A DNA stretch of 47,796 nucleotides from Vicinamibacterales bacterium (lineage in GTDB: Bacteria > Acidobacteriota > Vicinamibacteria > Vicinamibacterales > UBA2999), in NCBI GenBank assembly GCA_041659285.1, contig JBAZYO010000025.1, forward strand, positions 1 through 47,796. Reading direction: 5' to 3'. Position 1 is the stretch's first letter. Every line of letters begins with the position of its first letter. The notes under the pieces were generated by a model. It ran no database searches. It was not told the origin of the DNA and worked only from the letters and a program-made list of their open reading frames with translations. The position numbers and the translations under genes were made by a program. Positions 15,014 to 23,605 of the stretch are shown here, piece after piece.

Positions 15014-16423
15014 ATGACGCAACGATTGGCAACCTCCATCTGCGCAGCCTTGGCACTGGCCATCGCGACCCACGCCGTGACCGTCCGCGGCAGCGCCGCC
15101 CAGCCACCGGAGGCTGCCGTGGACCAGGTGTTCGCCAAGTGGACCACCAGCACGCCTGGGTGCGCGGTCGGCGTGGCCGTGGCCGGCAAGCCGGTGCTCA
15201 CCAAGGCATATGGCATGGCGGACCTTGAACACGACGTGCCGAATACCGCCGACACCATCTTCGAATCCGGCTCGGTGGCCAAACAGTTCACGGCGATGGC
15301 CGTGCTGCTCCTCGTCAAGGACGGCAAGCTCTCACTGGACGATCCGGTGCGCCAGCACATTCCCGAACTGCCCGACTACGGCGTGCCGCTCACCATCCGC
15401 CACCTGCTGAGCCACACCAGCGGCCTGCGCGACTGGGGCAGCGTGGAAGGCATCGCCGGGTGGCCGCGGACGACGCGGGCGTATACCCACGGCCACGTGC
15501 TCGACATCGTCAGTCGCCAGAAGGCCCTGAACTTTCCGCCGGGCACGCAGTGGTCCTACAGCAACACCGGCTTCAACCTCGCCGCCATCATCGTCTCGCG
15601 CGTCAGCGGCGTGCCGTTCGCCGAGTTCTCCAAGACGCGCATGTTCGCGCCGCTGGGCATGACCCGCACCTCCTGGCGCGACGACCACACGCGCATCGTC
15701 AAGGGCCGCGCGATTGCATACTCGGGCGGCGCCGACGGCTTTCACATCGAGATGCCATTCGAGAACGTGCACGGCAATGGCGGGCTGCTCACGACGGTGG
15801 GGGATTTGCTGAAGTGGAATGAGAACTACGTGACGCCGACGGTGGGTGACCGCGGGCTGGTCATCACGCAATCAACGGCTGGCCGCTTCAACGACGGCCG
15901 CGCCTTGGATTATGGGCTTGGCTTGTACGTGAACGACTACCGGGGCGTGAAGAACGTCTACCACAGCGGTTCGACGGCCGGCTATCGCGCCCACCTGAAC
16001 CGCTTTCCCGACGCCCACACCTCGGTGGCCGTGCTCTGCAACGTCAGCACCGGTGATGCGACGCGATCGGCCAACCTGGTGTCTGACTTGTATCTGGCTG
16101 GCCGCCTCAATCCGGCCGCAGCTCCGGCGGCCACCACACCTGCCCGCACCATGGCCACTCCCCCGACAGCCGCCCAGCTCGCGGCGTTCAGCGGCAGCTA
16201 TTGGAGCGACGAGGCCGAGGTGATACTGACCGCCGCGGTTGAAGACGGCGCGCTGGTGCTCAAGCGCCGGCCTGACACGACGATCAAGATGACCGCGGTG
16301 GAGCCAGATGTGTTTCGCGGATCGATCGGGACCATCACGTTCCGGCGCGACGCCGCCGGCAAGGTCAATGCGCTGAGCGTGAAGCAGGAGCGCGTGTGGG
16401 AACTCAGATTCGAACGTCGATGA
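15014..16423 (+). CDS. exported class C beta-lactamase-family serine hydrolase
   Basis: The 469-residue protein has a signal peptide ending near residue 30. It carries the serine beta-lactamase/AmpC-like motifs: Ser87-Val-Ala-Lys90 in FESGSVAKQF, Tyr182-Ser-Asn in WSYSNTGFNLA, and HSGSTAGYRAHL as the third box. A C-terminal domain of about 90 residues (SGSYWSDEAEVILTAAVEDG) resembles the lipocalin-like tail found on many esterase members. Members of this family are usually peptidases or esterases rather than true beta-lactamases, and the substrate is not predictable. The gene is flanked on both sides by long palindromic repeats. Confidence 0.88.
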   Translation: MTQRLATSICAALALAIATHAVTVRGSAAQPPEAAVDQVFAKWTTSTPGCAVGVAVAGKPVLTKAYGMADLEHDVPNTADTIFESGSVAKQFTAMAVLLLVKDGKLSLDDPVRQHIPELPDYGVPLTIRHLLSHTSGLRDWGSVEGIAGWPRTTRAYTHGHVLDIVSRQKALNFPPGTQWSYSNTGFNLAAIIVSRVSGVPFAEFSKTRMFAPLGMTRTSWRDDHTRIVKGRAIAYSGGADGFHIEMPFENVHGNGGLLTTVGDLLKWNENYVTPTVGDRGLVITQSTAGRFNDGRALDYGLGLYVNDYRGVKNVYHSGSTAGYRAHLNRFPDAHTSVAVLCNVSTGDATRSANLVSDLYLAGRLNPAAAPAATTPARTMATPPTAAQLAAFSGSYWSDEAEVILTAAVEDGALVLKRRPDTTIKMTAVEPDVFRGSIGTITFRRDAAGKVNALSVKQERVWELRFERR

Positions 16424-16433
16424 GAACATCAAA

Positions 16434-16668
16434 GCCGCAGATGACGCAGATTACGCAGATGTTCTAGACTAGCGACGGCGCGTTGCGGTCACGCAAGACT
16501 GCGGTTCGCTGGCGGCGCTACGCGCCGCTGGTCCGATGAGGAACCGCGACGAAATGAGTCGTGGGAATGGCTGGACGACTCATTTCTCGCGGTCCATCAT
16601 CGGACCCAGCGCCGGGCGAAGCCCGGCGCCAGCGAACTCGCATCTGCGTAATCTGCGTCATCTGCGGC
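16434..16668. repeat. 235-base imperfect palindrome with perfect 28-base terminal inverted repeats
   Basis: The 28 bases at 16434-16461 are the exact reverse complement of 16641-16668; each arm consists of three CATCTGCG-type units. Moving inward, GTTCGCTGGCG (16504-16514) pairs with CGCCAGCGAAC, then GCTGG...TCCGATGA and GAAATGAGTCGT (16551-16562) pair with their counterparts up to ACGACTCATTTC (16575-16586), leaving a 12-base loop. Each arm also has its own GC hairpin. Only about 40 bases (16462-16503) have no partner, and these contain TTGCG-GTCA-CGCAA. No reading frame or target duplication is seen. It could be a MITE-like element or a structured RNA. Confidence 0.75.
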
Positions 16669-16710
16669 TGCCTTCTTGACGGCGGCCTGACAGGCGCGGC
16701 ACTTCGAGGC

Positions 16711-16716
16711 TACCAT
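16711..16716 (+). promoter_or_regulatory. -10 box of OmpA-family gene (leaderless)
   Basis: TACCAT lies five bases before ATG 16722. No Shine-Dalgarno is present. Confidence 0.25.
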
Positions 16717-16721
16717 CGGAT

Positions 16722-17636
16722 ATGGCGCCTCGGCCGACGTTGACATTACTGGCGGTCGTCGCTGCCCTCGTGGCAGCAACGGGCGCGCAACCGCCGCCAT
16801 TCCCGCAACCTCAGTCCACGCCCGAGACGGTCACCGACGCGCAGGACTTCCCCTACATCCCCGCCCTGCCAGGCGCGCGGCTGATCTCCACCAAACGCAT
16901 CTACGCCCCCCTCGAGCTGAAGCAGGCCACCGCGGAAGATGAAGCCGTGCTCGCCGGCATGTCGTACGTGCAGAAGACCTACGACCGGCCCGGCAGCATC
17001 ACCGCCATCGCCTTCATCTCGGCGTTCCGCGATGCGCTGTTCGCCGCGGGCTGGATGCTGATCGACGTGACGAAGCTAGAGGAGATTCCGATCCTTGGGC
17101 GCCGACCTGTCCGCCGAAGCCTTGGCGAAGGCGGCCAGCCGGAGACGGTGAACGTTGCCGCCCACTACTCGGCCCAGGGCCGCATCGTCTACGCGCGGAT
17201 GACGCAGGAGCCCGGCGGGCCGTATCAGGTGAACGTCGCCGATGTCGGCGCGGAAGACTGGTCAACGGCGTTGGCGAAGGAATGCCGCGTGCTGTCCTAC
17301 AGCATCCACTTCGACCTCGATCGCGCGACGCTGCGGCCCGAAGCCACGGCGACGCTCGAGAAGCTCGCGGATGTCCTGAAGGCGCGATCGGCGCCGGCGG
17401 TGGAGGTGCAGGGCCACATCGACAACGTCGGCGCCGCCGAGGAGGCCGCGCGGCAGCTGCTGTCGGAGGCGCGGGCCAGGACGGTGGCGGCGTGGCTGGC
17501 CGCGCACGGCGTGCCGGCGTCGAAGCTGTCGTCGAAGGGGTACGGAAAAACGCGGCCCCTCGCTGCCAATGACAGCGACCTGGGCCGCGCGATGAACCGC
17601 CGGATCGAGATCGTCAGGAAAGGCTGTTCGCGCTAG
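16722..17636 (+). CDS. OmpA-family protein
   Basis: The 304-residue protein has a signal peptide (APRPTLTLLAVVAALVAATG), an N-terminal domain of unknown type (about 40-190) and a C-terminal OmpA peptidoglycan-binding domain. The latter shows YSIHFDLDRATLRPEATATLEKLADVL, VEVQGHIDNVGAAEEAARQLLSEARARTVAAWL and NRRIEIV, so it probably anchors to peptidoglycan. HIDN replaces the usual HTDN. Residues about 127-139 (RRPVRRSLGEGGQ) are encoded by a palindromic repeat at 17111-17134 and look like an insertion. The 3' end overlaps the convergent ABC-F gene by 23 bases. Confidence 0.88.
   Translation: MAPRPTLTLLAVVAALVAATGAQPPPFPQPQSTPETVTDAQDFPYIPALPGARLISTKRIYAPLELKQATAEDEAVLAGMSYVQKTYDRPGSITAIAFISAFRDALFAAGWMLIDVTKLEEIPILGRRPVRRSLGEGGQPETVNVAAHYSAQGRIVYARMTQEPGGPYQVNVADVGAEDWSTALAKECRVLSYSIHFDLDRATLRPEATATLEKLADVLKARSAPAVEVQGHIDNVGAAEEAARQLLSEARARTVAAWLAAHGVPASKLSSKGYGKTRPLAANDSDLGRAMNRRIEIVRKGCSR
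17111..17134. repeat. palindromic element inside the OmpA-family gene
   Basis: CCGCCGAAGCC followed by TTGGCGAAGGCGG is a 24-base palindrome-like element read as RRSLGEGG. It differs from 38716-38739 (inside the PadR gene) at three positions, and two of those are a paired, stem-preserving change. Confidence 0.6.
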
Positions 17637-19215
17637 CGTACTCCTCGTACGCGCCCTTGAAGTCCTTGATCACGCCGTGGTCGAAGTGCCATACGCGGGT
17701 GCCGACTTCTTCCATCAGGTCCTGGTCGTGCGTCACCAGCAGCACGGTGCCCTCGAACTTCTGCAACGCCACGTTCAGCGCGTTGATCGCCTCGAGGTCG
17801 AGGTGGTTGGTCGGCTCGTCCAGCACCAGCACGTTCGGCTTCTGCAGCATGATGCGGCAGAACAGCAGGCGCGCGGTTTCGCCGCCCGACAGCGCCTCGG
17901 TGGGCTTCAGCCCTTCCTCGCCGGTGAACAGCATCTGCCCGAGCAGGCCGTGGATGTCCTGGCGCGAGGCGTCCGGGTCGAACTGGTGCAGCCACGCCGC
18001 CGCGGTCATGCCCTTCTGGATCTCGCCGGTGTGATCCTGCGGGAAGTAGCCGATCGACACCTCGTGGCCCCAGCGCAGCTTGCCCGCGTCGAGGTCGCCG
18101 GGGCAGGCGAAGCCGGGCGCGTCCGACAACAGCGCCTTCAGCATCGTCGTCTTGCCGGTGCCGTTGCGGCCCACCAGCACGATCTTCTCGCCGCGGCTGA
18201 TGAGGCCGCTGAAGTCCGAGATCACCTTCAGGGAGCCGTGCGCCTTGGCGACGCCCTCGAACTCGAGCGTGGTGCGGCCCGACGGCCGGTTCATGGTGAA
18301 CTTGATGTACGGGCGCTGGATGTTCGAGCGCGCCAGCTCCGTGGTCTGCAGCCGCTCCACTTCCTTGCGGCGCGACTGCACCTGGCTGGAGCGGGTGCCG
18401 GCCGAGAAGCGCTGGATGAAGTCCTGCAGCTGCGCGATCTTCTTGTCGCGCTGCTCGTTCTGCGCCTCGAGGCGCGAGCGAATCTGCGTCTTCGCCATCA
18501 CCATGTCGTCGTAGCCGCCGGTGTAGGTGATGATGGTCTGGTAGTCGATGTCGGCAATGTGCGTGCACACCGCGTTGAGGAAGTGGCGGTCGTGCGAGAT
18601 GACGATCAGCGTGCCGTCGTAGCGGAGCAGGAAGTCGCGCAGCCAGTGGATCGAGTCGAGGTCCAGGTGGTTGGTCGGTTCGTCGAGCAGCAATGCCTGC
18701 GGGTGGCCGAACAGCGCCTGCGCCAGCAGCACGCGGACCTTCTGCCCGCCTTGCAGCTCACCCATCAGCCGGGTGTGCAGCGCATCTGGAATGTCGAGCC
18801 CCTGCAGCAGGATGGCGGCGTTGCTCTCGGCCTCGTAGCCGTCTTCCTCGCCGACAATGCCCTCGAGCTCGCCGAGGCGCATGCCGTCGGCCTCGGTCAT
18901 CTCGGGCTTGGCGTAGAGGACGTCGCGCTCTTCGAGCGCGCTCCACAGGCGCCGGTTGCCCATGATCACCGTGTCGATCACGCGCAGCTTGTCGAAGGCA
19001 AACTGGTCCTGCCGCAGCACGCCCAGCTTCTTGGGGCGGACGACGTCGCCCTTCTGCGGCTGCGACTCGCCGGTCAGCAACTTCATGAAGGTGGACTTGC
19101 CCGAGCCATTGGGGCCAGAGAGGCCATAGCGGCGGGCCGCCAGGAAGGTGGTGGTCACCTCGTCGAAGAGCACCTTCGAGCCGAAGCGCATGGAGACGTT
19201 ATTGACTGAAATCAC
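17614..19215 (-). CDS. ABC-F family ATPase, YbiT-like
   Basis: The 533-residue cytosolic protein has two ABC domains and no membrane segment. Domain 1 has Walker A GPNGSGKST, signature GELQGGQKVR and Walker B LLLDEPTNHLDL. Domain 2 has GRNGTGKTT, LSGGETARLL and VLDEPTNHLDLEA. The linker between them (SRLEAQNEQRDKKIAQLQDF and the SRRKEVERL helix) is the P-site tRNA-interaction motif of ABC-F translation factors. Length and the EEVGTRVWHFDHGVIKDFKG ending fit the YbiT branch. It should act on ribosomes, not in transport. The GTG start at 19215 lies eight bases after TAGAAT. First gene of a minus-strand block. Confidence 0.93.
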   Translation of the reverse strand: MISVNNVSMRFGSKVLFDEVTTTFLAARRYGLSGPNGSGKSTFMKLLTGESQPQKGDVVRPKKLGVLRQDQFAFDKLRVIDTVIMGNRRLWSALEERDVLYAKPEMTEADGMRLGELEGIVGEEDGYEAESNAAILLQGLDIPDALHTRLMGELQGGQKVRVLLAQALFGHPQALLLDEPTNHLDLDSIHWLRDFLLRYDGTLIVISHDRHFLNAVCTHIADIDYQTIITYTGGYDDMVMAKTQIRSRLEAQNEQRDKKIAQLQDFIQRFSAGTRSSQVQSRRKEVERLQTTELARSNIQRPYIKFTMNRPSGRTTLEFEGVAKAHGSLKVISDFSGLISRGEKIVLVGRNGTGKTTMLKALLSDAPGFACPGDLDAGKLRWGHEVSIGYFPQDHTGEIQKGMTAAAWLHQFDPDASRQDIHGLLGQMLFTGEEGLKPTEALSGGETARLLFCRIMLQKPNVLVLDEPTNHLDLEAINALNVALQKFEGTVLLVTHDQDLMEEVGTRVWHFDHGVIKDFKGAYEEYASANSLS

Positions 19216-19223
19216 AACCCTTC

Positions 19224-19229
19224 ATTCTA
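19224..19229 (-). promoter_or_regulatory. -10 box of ABC-F gene
   Basis: TAGAAT on the minus strand lies eight bases before GTG 19215. AAGGG between them could also act as a weak Shine-Dalgarno. Confidence 0.45.
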
Positions 19230-19242
19230 CCATTCCCGGGCG

Positions 19243-20844
19243 TCAGGGGGCCTCGCAGGCCCCGGCGCCGGGGCGGCGAATAACGGCCGCGCTGCCAAAC
19301 TGGGCCAAAACCGCCACGCGGCCGCGCACTTCGTCCGGCAATCGTCCCAAATCGGCGACGGCGTAGCCGCGCCCCTGCCCCGCCACCCAGCGCCCGACCT
19401 CCGCGTTCGGGTCGTAGCGATCGACCTCCGCGGTGCGGGCCGAGCTGCGCGGGTTGCCCAGCACGGCCAGGTGCAGCCAATACGCGGTGTCGGCATCCGC
19501 CACCAGGTAGTCGGCGCACGATGCGCCGACGTTCGCGCGCATCCAGCGGCCGGCCGCATACAGGTCGGCGCTGACCACCGGCGCCGTCGTCGCCGCCGTC
19601 AGCGCCGGCAGCCCCGCGGTGATCACCAGCATGGCCACCGCCGCCCACCCCAGCGCCGGCGCCGCCGGACTCACGCGCGGAATCGACGCGTGAAGGCCGA
19701 ACGCCACCAGCACGGCCAGCGGGTAAATCGCGAGGTAGATCATCTTGAGCGCCATGTACGGCGTCTCGGCGCCGGCGTTCTCCGCTGCAATCCACAAGGT
19801 GATGGCCTGCAGCACGATGGCGAGGAGGAAGCCGAGCGTGAGGTAGCTCCGTGGCGCCCGGATCGCCTGCACGATTCCCACCAGGGACAGCGCCGGGAAC
19901 ATCGACCCCAGCACCTCCAACGACGGCCGCACGACGGCGCCGCTGGTCCGCGCGATCAACAGCCAGCCGAACCGGCCGGTGACATGGAGCGCGGCGATCA
20001 GGCCGAGCGGAATCGTCACGATCAGCAGGTGTTGCACGCGCCAGCGGACAGTCGTGTGACGCCGGAGCAACAACACCAGGAAGACGAGGAGCGGCGGCCC
20101 GATCCACATCGGCCAGGTCAGGAACACGGCCGTGACGAACAGCCCGAACAGGGCGGCCGCCATGGCGTAGGTCCGGCGCTCCCAGGCGATCAGCGCCCAC
20201 CACGACGCCACGCAGAAGAACGCGGCCATCGCCTGGGCCAGGAACGAGTCGTGCGTGAACGCGCCGACGAAGTAGGCGCGCGGCAGCAGGAGGCACAAGG
20301 CGGCGGCAATCGCAAACGAGTTCGGCAGCAACAGCCGGCGCGCGATCAGATAGACGAAGCCGGCCGACAACGCGGTGGCGGCGGCCAGCAGCGGGTAGAA
20401 CGCCCGGAAGCCGTCGGTCCCGGTCCAGGCCCCCGCCAACACGGCCAGCACGTGGACTCCCGGAGTGTAGTGCGCCATCTCCCCCATCGCGCCGTCGAGC
20501 GACCGATCGCGCACGAGATGACCGGCGCGTTCGATGTAGTCCACCAGCAGCAAGTGGTGCGTGAGGTCCGGTCCCCGGCCCGGCAGCAGCAGGGTGGGCC
20601 ACGCCAACGACAGCAATCCGGCAAAGACCGACACGACCACGGCCGCCCACCCCGCGAAGTCAGCGCCGCCACGGACCGCGGTGCGCCGCAAGTGCCAGAC
20701 GGCCGCGCCGGCGGCGGCCACCGACAGGATGAGCACGACGACCGGGGACAGGGGCAGTCCCAGGGCGTCCAGCACATACGCGGCGACAGGCGCGGCGGCC
20801 AGGAAGGCGGCCAGGGCCGCAGCCAGGACTTCAGCCAGGTTCAT
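19243..20844 (-). CDS. polytopic membrane protein, GT-C glycosyltransferase-like
   Basis: The 533-residue protein has roughly eleven to twelve predicted transmembrane helices and a short soluble C-terminus (DLYAAGRWMRANVGASCADYLVADADTAYWL). A first periplasmic loop carries acidic and His residues (GRGPDLTHHLLLVDYIERAGHL, EMAHYTPGVHVL) where GT-C enzymes keep their catalytic Asp. Architecture suggests a lipid-phosphate-sugar-dependent glycosyltransferase of the ArnT/PMT type, but no decisive motif is visible. Only six bases separate it from the upstream glycosyltransferase gene, so the two form an operon for making or decorating a surface glycan. Confidence 0.65.
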   Translation of the reverse strand: MNLAEVLAAALAAFLAAAPVAAYVLDALGLPLSPVVVLILSVAAAGAAVWHLRRTAVRGGADFAGWAAVVVSVFAGLLSLAWPTLLLPGRGPDLTHHLLLVDYIERAGHLVRDRSLDGAMGEMAHYTPGVHVLAVLAGAWTGTDGFRAFYPLLAAATALSAGFVYLIARRLLLPNSFAIAAALCLLLPRAYFVGAFTHDSFLAQAMAAFFCVASWWALIAWERRTYAMAAALFGLFVTAVFLTWPMWIGPPLLVFLVLLLRRHTTVRWRVQHLLIVTIPLGLIAALHVTGRFGWLLIARTSGAVVRPSLEVLGSMFPALSLVGIVQAIRAPRSYLTLGFLLAIVLQAITLWIAAENAGAETPYMALKMIYLAIYPLAVLVAFGLHASIPRVSPAAPALGWAAVAMLVITAGLPALTAATTAPVVSADLYAAGRWMRANVGASCADYLVADADTAYWLHLAVLGNPRSSARTAEVDRYDPNAEVGRWVAGQGRGYAVADLGRLPDEVRGRVAVLAQFGSAAVIRRPGAGACEAP

Positions 20845-20850
20845 CGGACC

Positions 20851-22026
20851 TTAGAGTATGCGTGAGATGGCGAACTCGTGAACGGTCTCCCGCAGTTCCC
20901 GGCAGAAGCGCTCTTCCGAGAACCGCGCCGCAAATGCCCGGAGCCGCTCTGAAAGACCGGCCTGGACGTCTGCGGGCGCCCCGATCAAGGCCTGCATGCG
21001 GGCCACGGCATCGGCGTCGTCATCCCAGAGCAGGCGCTCTTCACCATCCACGACCTCGACGAGGCCGCCGCTGCGATGACAGAACACCAGCAGGCCCGCG
21101 CGCGTCATCTCCGCGGGCGCCATGCCGAAGTGTTCGTCCGCCATCGCGTGGATGCCGTAGCGGGCACGGCCCAGCATCGTGACGAGCGCGGACCGGGACA
21201 GGTCTTCGTGGAACGTGATCCAGCCGCCGCGCGCATCTGCCAGCGCCCGCATCTTCTTCGTGTAGTGCGGATCCACGCTCGACCCGATGAATCGCAGCGT
21301 GAGGCCCGGGTGCGAGTCGCGGACGCGCGCCGCCATCTCCATGATCGCCTCCATCCGCTTGGTCGGGTGGTAGCGCCCAAGACAGAGGACCGCCTCGTCT
21401 CGCTCGTGCCAGGGCGCGCCGGGCCCGGGATCGAAGACGGGTGGGTAGACCACGCGCGACTCGACACCCATCGCCCGCAGGCGGCGGGCGGTCCACTGGG
21501 AGTTGGTCAGGGTCAGGTTGCGTGCGGCGCCTTCCCACGTCAGCCCGGACAGCACATCGCACGCGTCGTAGTAGCGCCGCATCAGGGGCGCGGCGGCCAC
21601 CGGTTCCGGACGGAGGGTGGCCGGATAGTGGACGTACTGAATGCCGGGCCGATCGAAGGCGGCGAAGTTCTCCGCCGTGATGCACAGATCGACCCCGGGT
21701 CCAAGCCGTCGCGCTTCACGGAGGACGAGCGCCAGCCGCAGACGGTCGAACCGCATCCCCGCGCGTTCGATGTTCAACTGCCGCCGCAGGCGCAGCAGCA
21801 GCGAACCGGGCATGGGAACCACGTGCTGTCGAGCGGGCGTTCGCGCCAGCGACGTTCCCCAAAACGCGTCCACCGCGTCGGGCGACCATGGGCGTTCGGT
21901 CAGGACCTCGAGCCTCACCGCGCCGGCGAGCGCTTGCGCGATCCACGCGCCGACGGCATTCCCTCCACCTGGAGAATCGAGCGTCCCGTGCACGAGGAGC
22001 ACACGCAGCTCGCAAGTTGTCGGCAA
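20851..22026 (-). CDS. glycosyltransferase family 4, ALG11-like
   Basis: The 391-residue GT-B glycosyltransferase has an N-terminal GGGNAVGAWIAQAL glycine-rich loop and IQYVHYPATL. The C-terminal donor site includes NSQWTARRLRAMGVESRVVYPPV, VLCLGRYHPTKRMEAIMEMA and the EX7E-type segment DEHFGMAPAEMTRAGLLVFCHRSGGLVEVV. The YPPV and EHFGM phrases resemble eukaryotic ALG11 mannosyltransferases and their bacterial relatives, so mannosyl transfer from a nucleotide sugar is likely but unproven. The TTG start at 22026 is nine bases downstream of TACAAT; GTG 22002 is an alternative. Confidence 0.85.
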   Translation of the reverse strand: MPTTCELRVLLVHGTLDSPGGGNAVGAWIAQALAGAVRLEVLTERPWSPDAVDAFWGTSLARTPARQHVVPMPGSLLLRLRRQLNIERAGMRFDRLRLALVLREARRLGPGVDLCITAENFAAFDRPGIQYVHYPATLRPEPVAAAPLMRRYYDACDVLSGLTWEGAARNLTLTNSQWTARRLRAMGVESRVVYPPVFDPGPGAPWHERDEAVLCLGRYHPTKRMEAIMEMAARVRDSHPGLTLRFIGSSVDPHYTKKMRALADARGGWITFHEDLSRSALVTMLGRARYGIHAMADEHFGMAPAEMTRAGLLVFCHRSGGLVEVVDGEERLLWDDDADAVARMQALIGAPADVQAGLSERLRAFAARFSEERFCRELRETVHEFAISRIL

Positions 22027-22035
22027 GATGTCGCG

Positions 22036-22041
22036 ATTGTA
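22036..22041 (-). promoter_or_regulatory. -10 box of glycosyltransferase operon (leaderless)
   Basis: TACAAT on the minus strand lies nine bases before the TTG start at 22026, which supports that otherwise weak start. Confidence 0.4.
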
Positions 22042-22111
22042 CGACGCGCCGGGAAATCCTGTTGAGGCGCGGGCGACTCGGCCGATCGCCCCGCTGACCG
22101 GTGATTTTCGC

Positions 22112-22117
22112 TAGAAT
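22112..22117 (+). promoter_or_regulatory. -10 box of PQQ-propeller gene (leaderless)
   Basis: TAGAAT lies six bases before ATG 22124. No Shine-Dalgarno is present. Confidence 0.5.
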
Positions 22118-22123
22118 CGCCTA

Positions 22124-23605
22124 ATGCTCAACAAGCGCGTCGTGCTGGTGCTCGGACTCGCGACTGTGCTCGGCGTGTCGCTCGCATTCGCGGACTTGTC
22201 CGCCGAAGCGGAGGCGGAGAACTGGACGCGCTTCCGCGGCCCCAACGGGCTGGGCGTCTCGACCGCGAAGAACCTGCCGGTGGAGTTCGGCCCGGACAAG
22301 AACGTGAAGTGGAAGGCGCCGCTCCCTCCCGGGCATTCGTCGCCGGTGCTGACCGACACGCACATCTTCCTGACCGCGCATTCGCCGGAGAAGGACGCCT
22401 ACAAGCTGTTCGTGCTCGCGCTCGATCGCAAGACCGGCAAGCAGTTGTGGCAGCGCGAAATCCCCCGCCTGCAACCGGGCCGCCGCGAGAACCTGAATGG
22501 GCCGGCGTCACCGAGCCCGGTCACCGACGGCAACAACGTCTACTTCTTCTTCCAGGACTTCGGCCTCATCAGTTACACCGCCGATGGCCAGGAGCGCTGG
22601 CGCCTGCCGCTCGGGCCGTTCAACATGTTCTACGGCTTCGGCGCCTCGCCGATTCTCGAAGACGGCCTGATCATCCTGCCGGTGGACCAGGACACCGATC
22701 CCTACCTGCTCGCGGTTGATGCCAAGACCGGCAAGCAGCGCTGGAAGGTGTCGCGCCCGCACGTGATCTCCGGTTACTCGACGCCGACGATCTACCGCCC
22801 GAAGTCGGGCGGCGCGCAGATCCTGATCCCCGAGTCGTTCCAGCTGACCGCGTATTCGATCGCCGACGGCAGCAAGGTGTGGTGGGTGCGCGGCCTCGCC
22901 TGCGAAATGAAGTCGGTGGCCAGCATTGACGGCAACACGCTCTACGTCAACGGCTGGGGTTTCGGCCAGAACCAGGCCGGCACGCAGGTGCCGACGGTGG
23001 ATTTTGCCGCCGGACTCACGACCTACGACGCCAACAAGGACGGCTTCGTCGGCCGCGACGAAATCCACGGCACCGGCACCATGGACCGCATGTTGCGGCC
23101 CGACTACGGCTTCGACGCCTTCGACGGCAACCGCGACGGCAAGCTCGACGCCAAAGACTGGGACGTGTTCCGCGCCATGCTGGCGGCCGAGAACGGCCTG
23201 ATGGCGATCACGCTCGGCGGTTCCGGCGACATGACCGCCACCGCGGTGAAGTGGAAGTACCTGCGCCCCGTGCCGCAGGTGCCGTCCACCGTGCTCTACG
23301 AGGGCGTGCTTTACATGGTGAACGACAGCGGCATCCTGCTGTCGTTCGATCCCGCCACCGGCAAGGTGCTGAAGCAGGGCCGGCTGAAGGGCGCCATCGA
23401 CAAGTACTTCGCCTCGCCGATTGGCGCCGACGGCAAGCTCTGGCTCGCCAGCCAGGACGGCACCATCTCCGTCGTCACGGCGAAGGGCGACTGGGAGATG
23501 CTGCAGGTCAACACGCTGGACGACGAAGTGTTTGCGACGCCGGTGCCGGCGGATGGCGCGCTGTTCGTGCGGACGCGGAGCGCGCTCTACAACTTCGTGA
23601 AGTAG
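22124..23605 (+). CDS. exported PQQ-like beta-propeller protein with EF-hand insertion
   Basis: The 493-residue protein begins with a signal peptide (VVLVLGLATVLGVSLAFA). NWTRFRGPNGLGVS opens it, as in many planctomycete and acidobacterial outer-membrane PQQ-repeat proteins. Blades follow with the LDRKTGKQLWQREI, VDAKTGKQRWKV and FDPATGKVLKQG repeats. Between blades, near residues 304-350, lie two EF-hand loops, DANKDGFVGRDE and DGNRDGKLDAKD, both with calcium-ligand spacing. It probably binds calcium and proteins rather than acting as a quinoprotein dehydrogenase. It is followed without any gap by a VWA protein, so they are probably co-expressed. Confidence 0.82.
   Translation: MLNKRVVLVLGLATVLGVSLAFADLSAEAEAENWTRFRGPNGLGVSTAKNLPVEFGPDKNVKWKAPLPPGHSSPVLTDTHIFLTAHSPEKDAYKLFVLALDRKTGKQLWQREIPRLQPGRRENLNGPASPSPVTDGNNVYFFFQDFGLISYTADGQERWRLPLGPFNMFYGFGASPILEDGLIILPVDQDTDPYLLAVDAKTGKQRWKVSRPHVISGYSTPTIYRPKSGGAQILIPESFQLTAYSIADGSKVWWVRGLACEMKSVASIDGNTLYVNGWGFGQNQAGTQVPTVDFAAGLTTYDANKDGFVGRDEIHGTGTMDRMLRPDYGFDAFDGNRDGKLDAKDWDVFRAMLAAENGLMAITLGGSGDMTATAVKWKYLRPVPQVPSTVLYEGVLYMVNDSGILLSFDPATGKVLKQGRLKGAIDKYFASPIGADGKLWLASQDGTISVVTAKGDWEMLQVNTLDDEVFATPVPADGALFVRTRSALYNFVK

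Noticed and set aside
15014..16423. A true class C beta-lactamase (resistance gene)
   Set aside because: The motifs are those of the wider serine hydrolase family with an esterase-type C-terminal tail; nothing indicates beta-lactam hydrolysis.
16424..16721. An insertion sequence with transposase
   Set aside because: No reading frame of useful length lies within the terminal repeats; at most it is a non-autonomous element.
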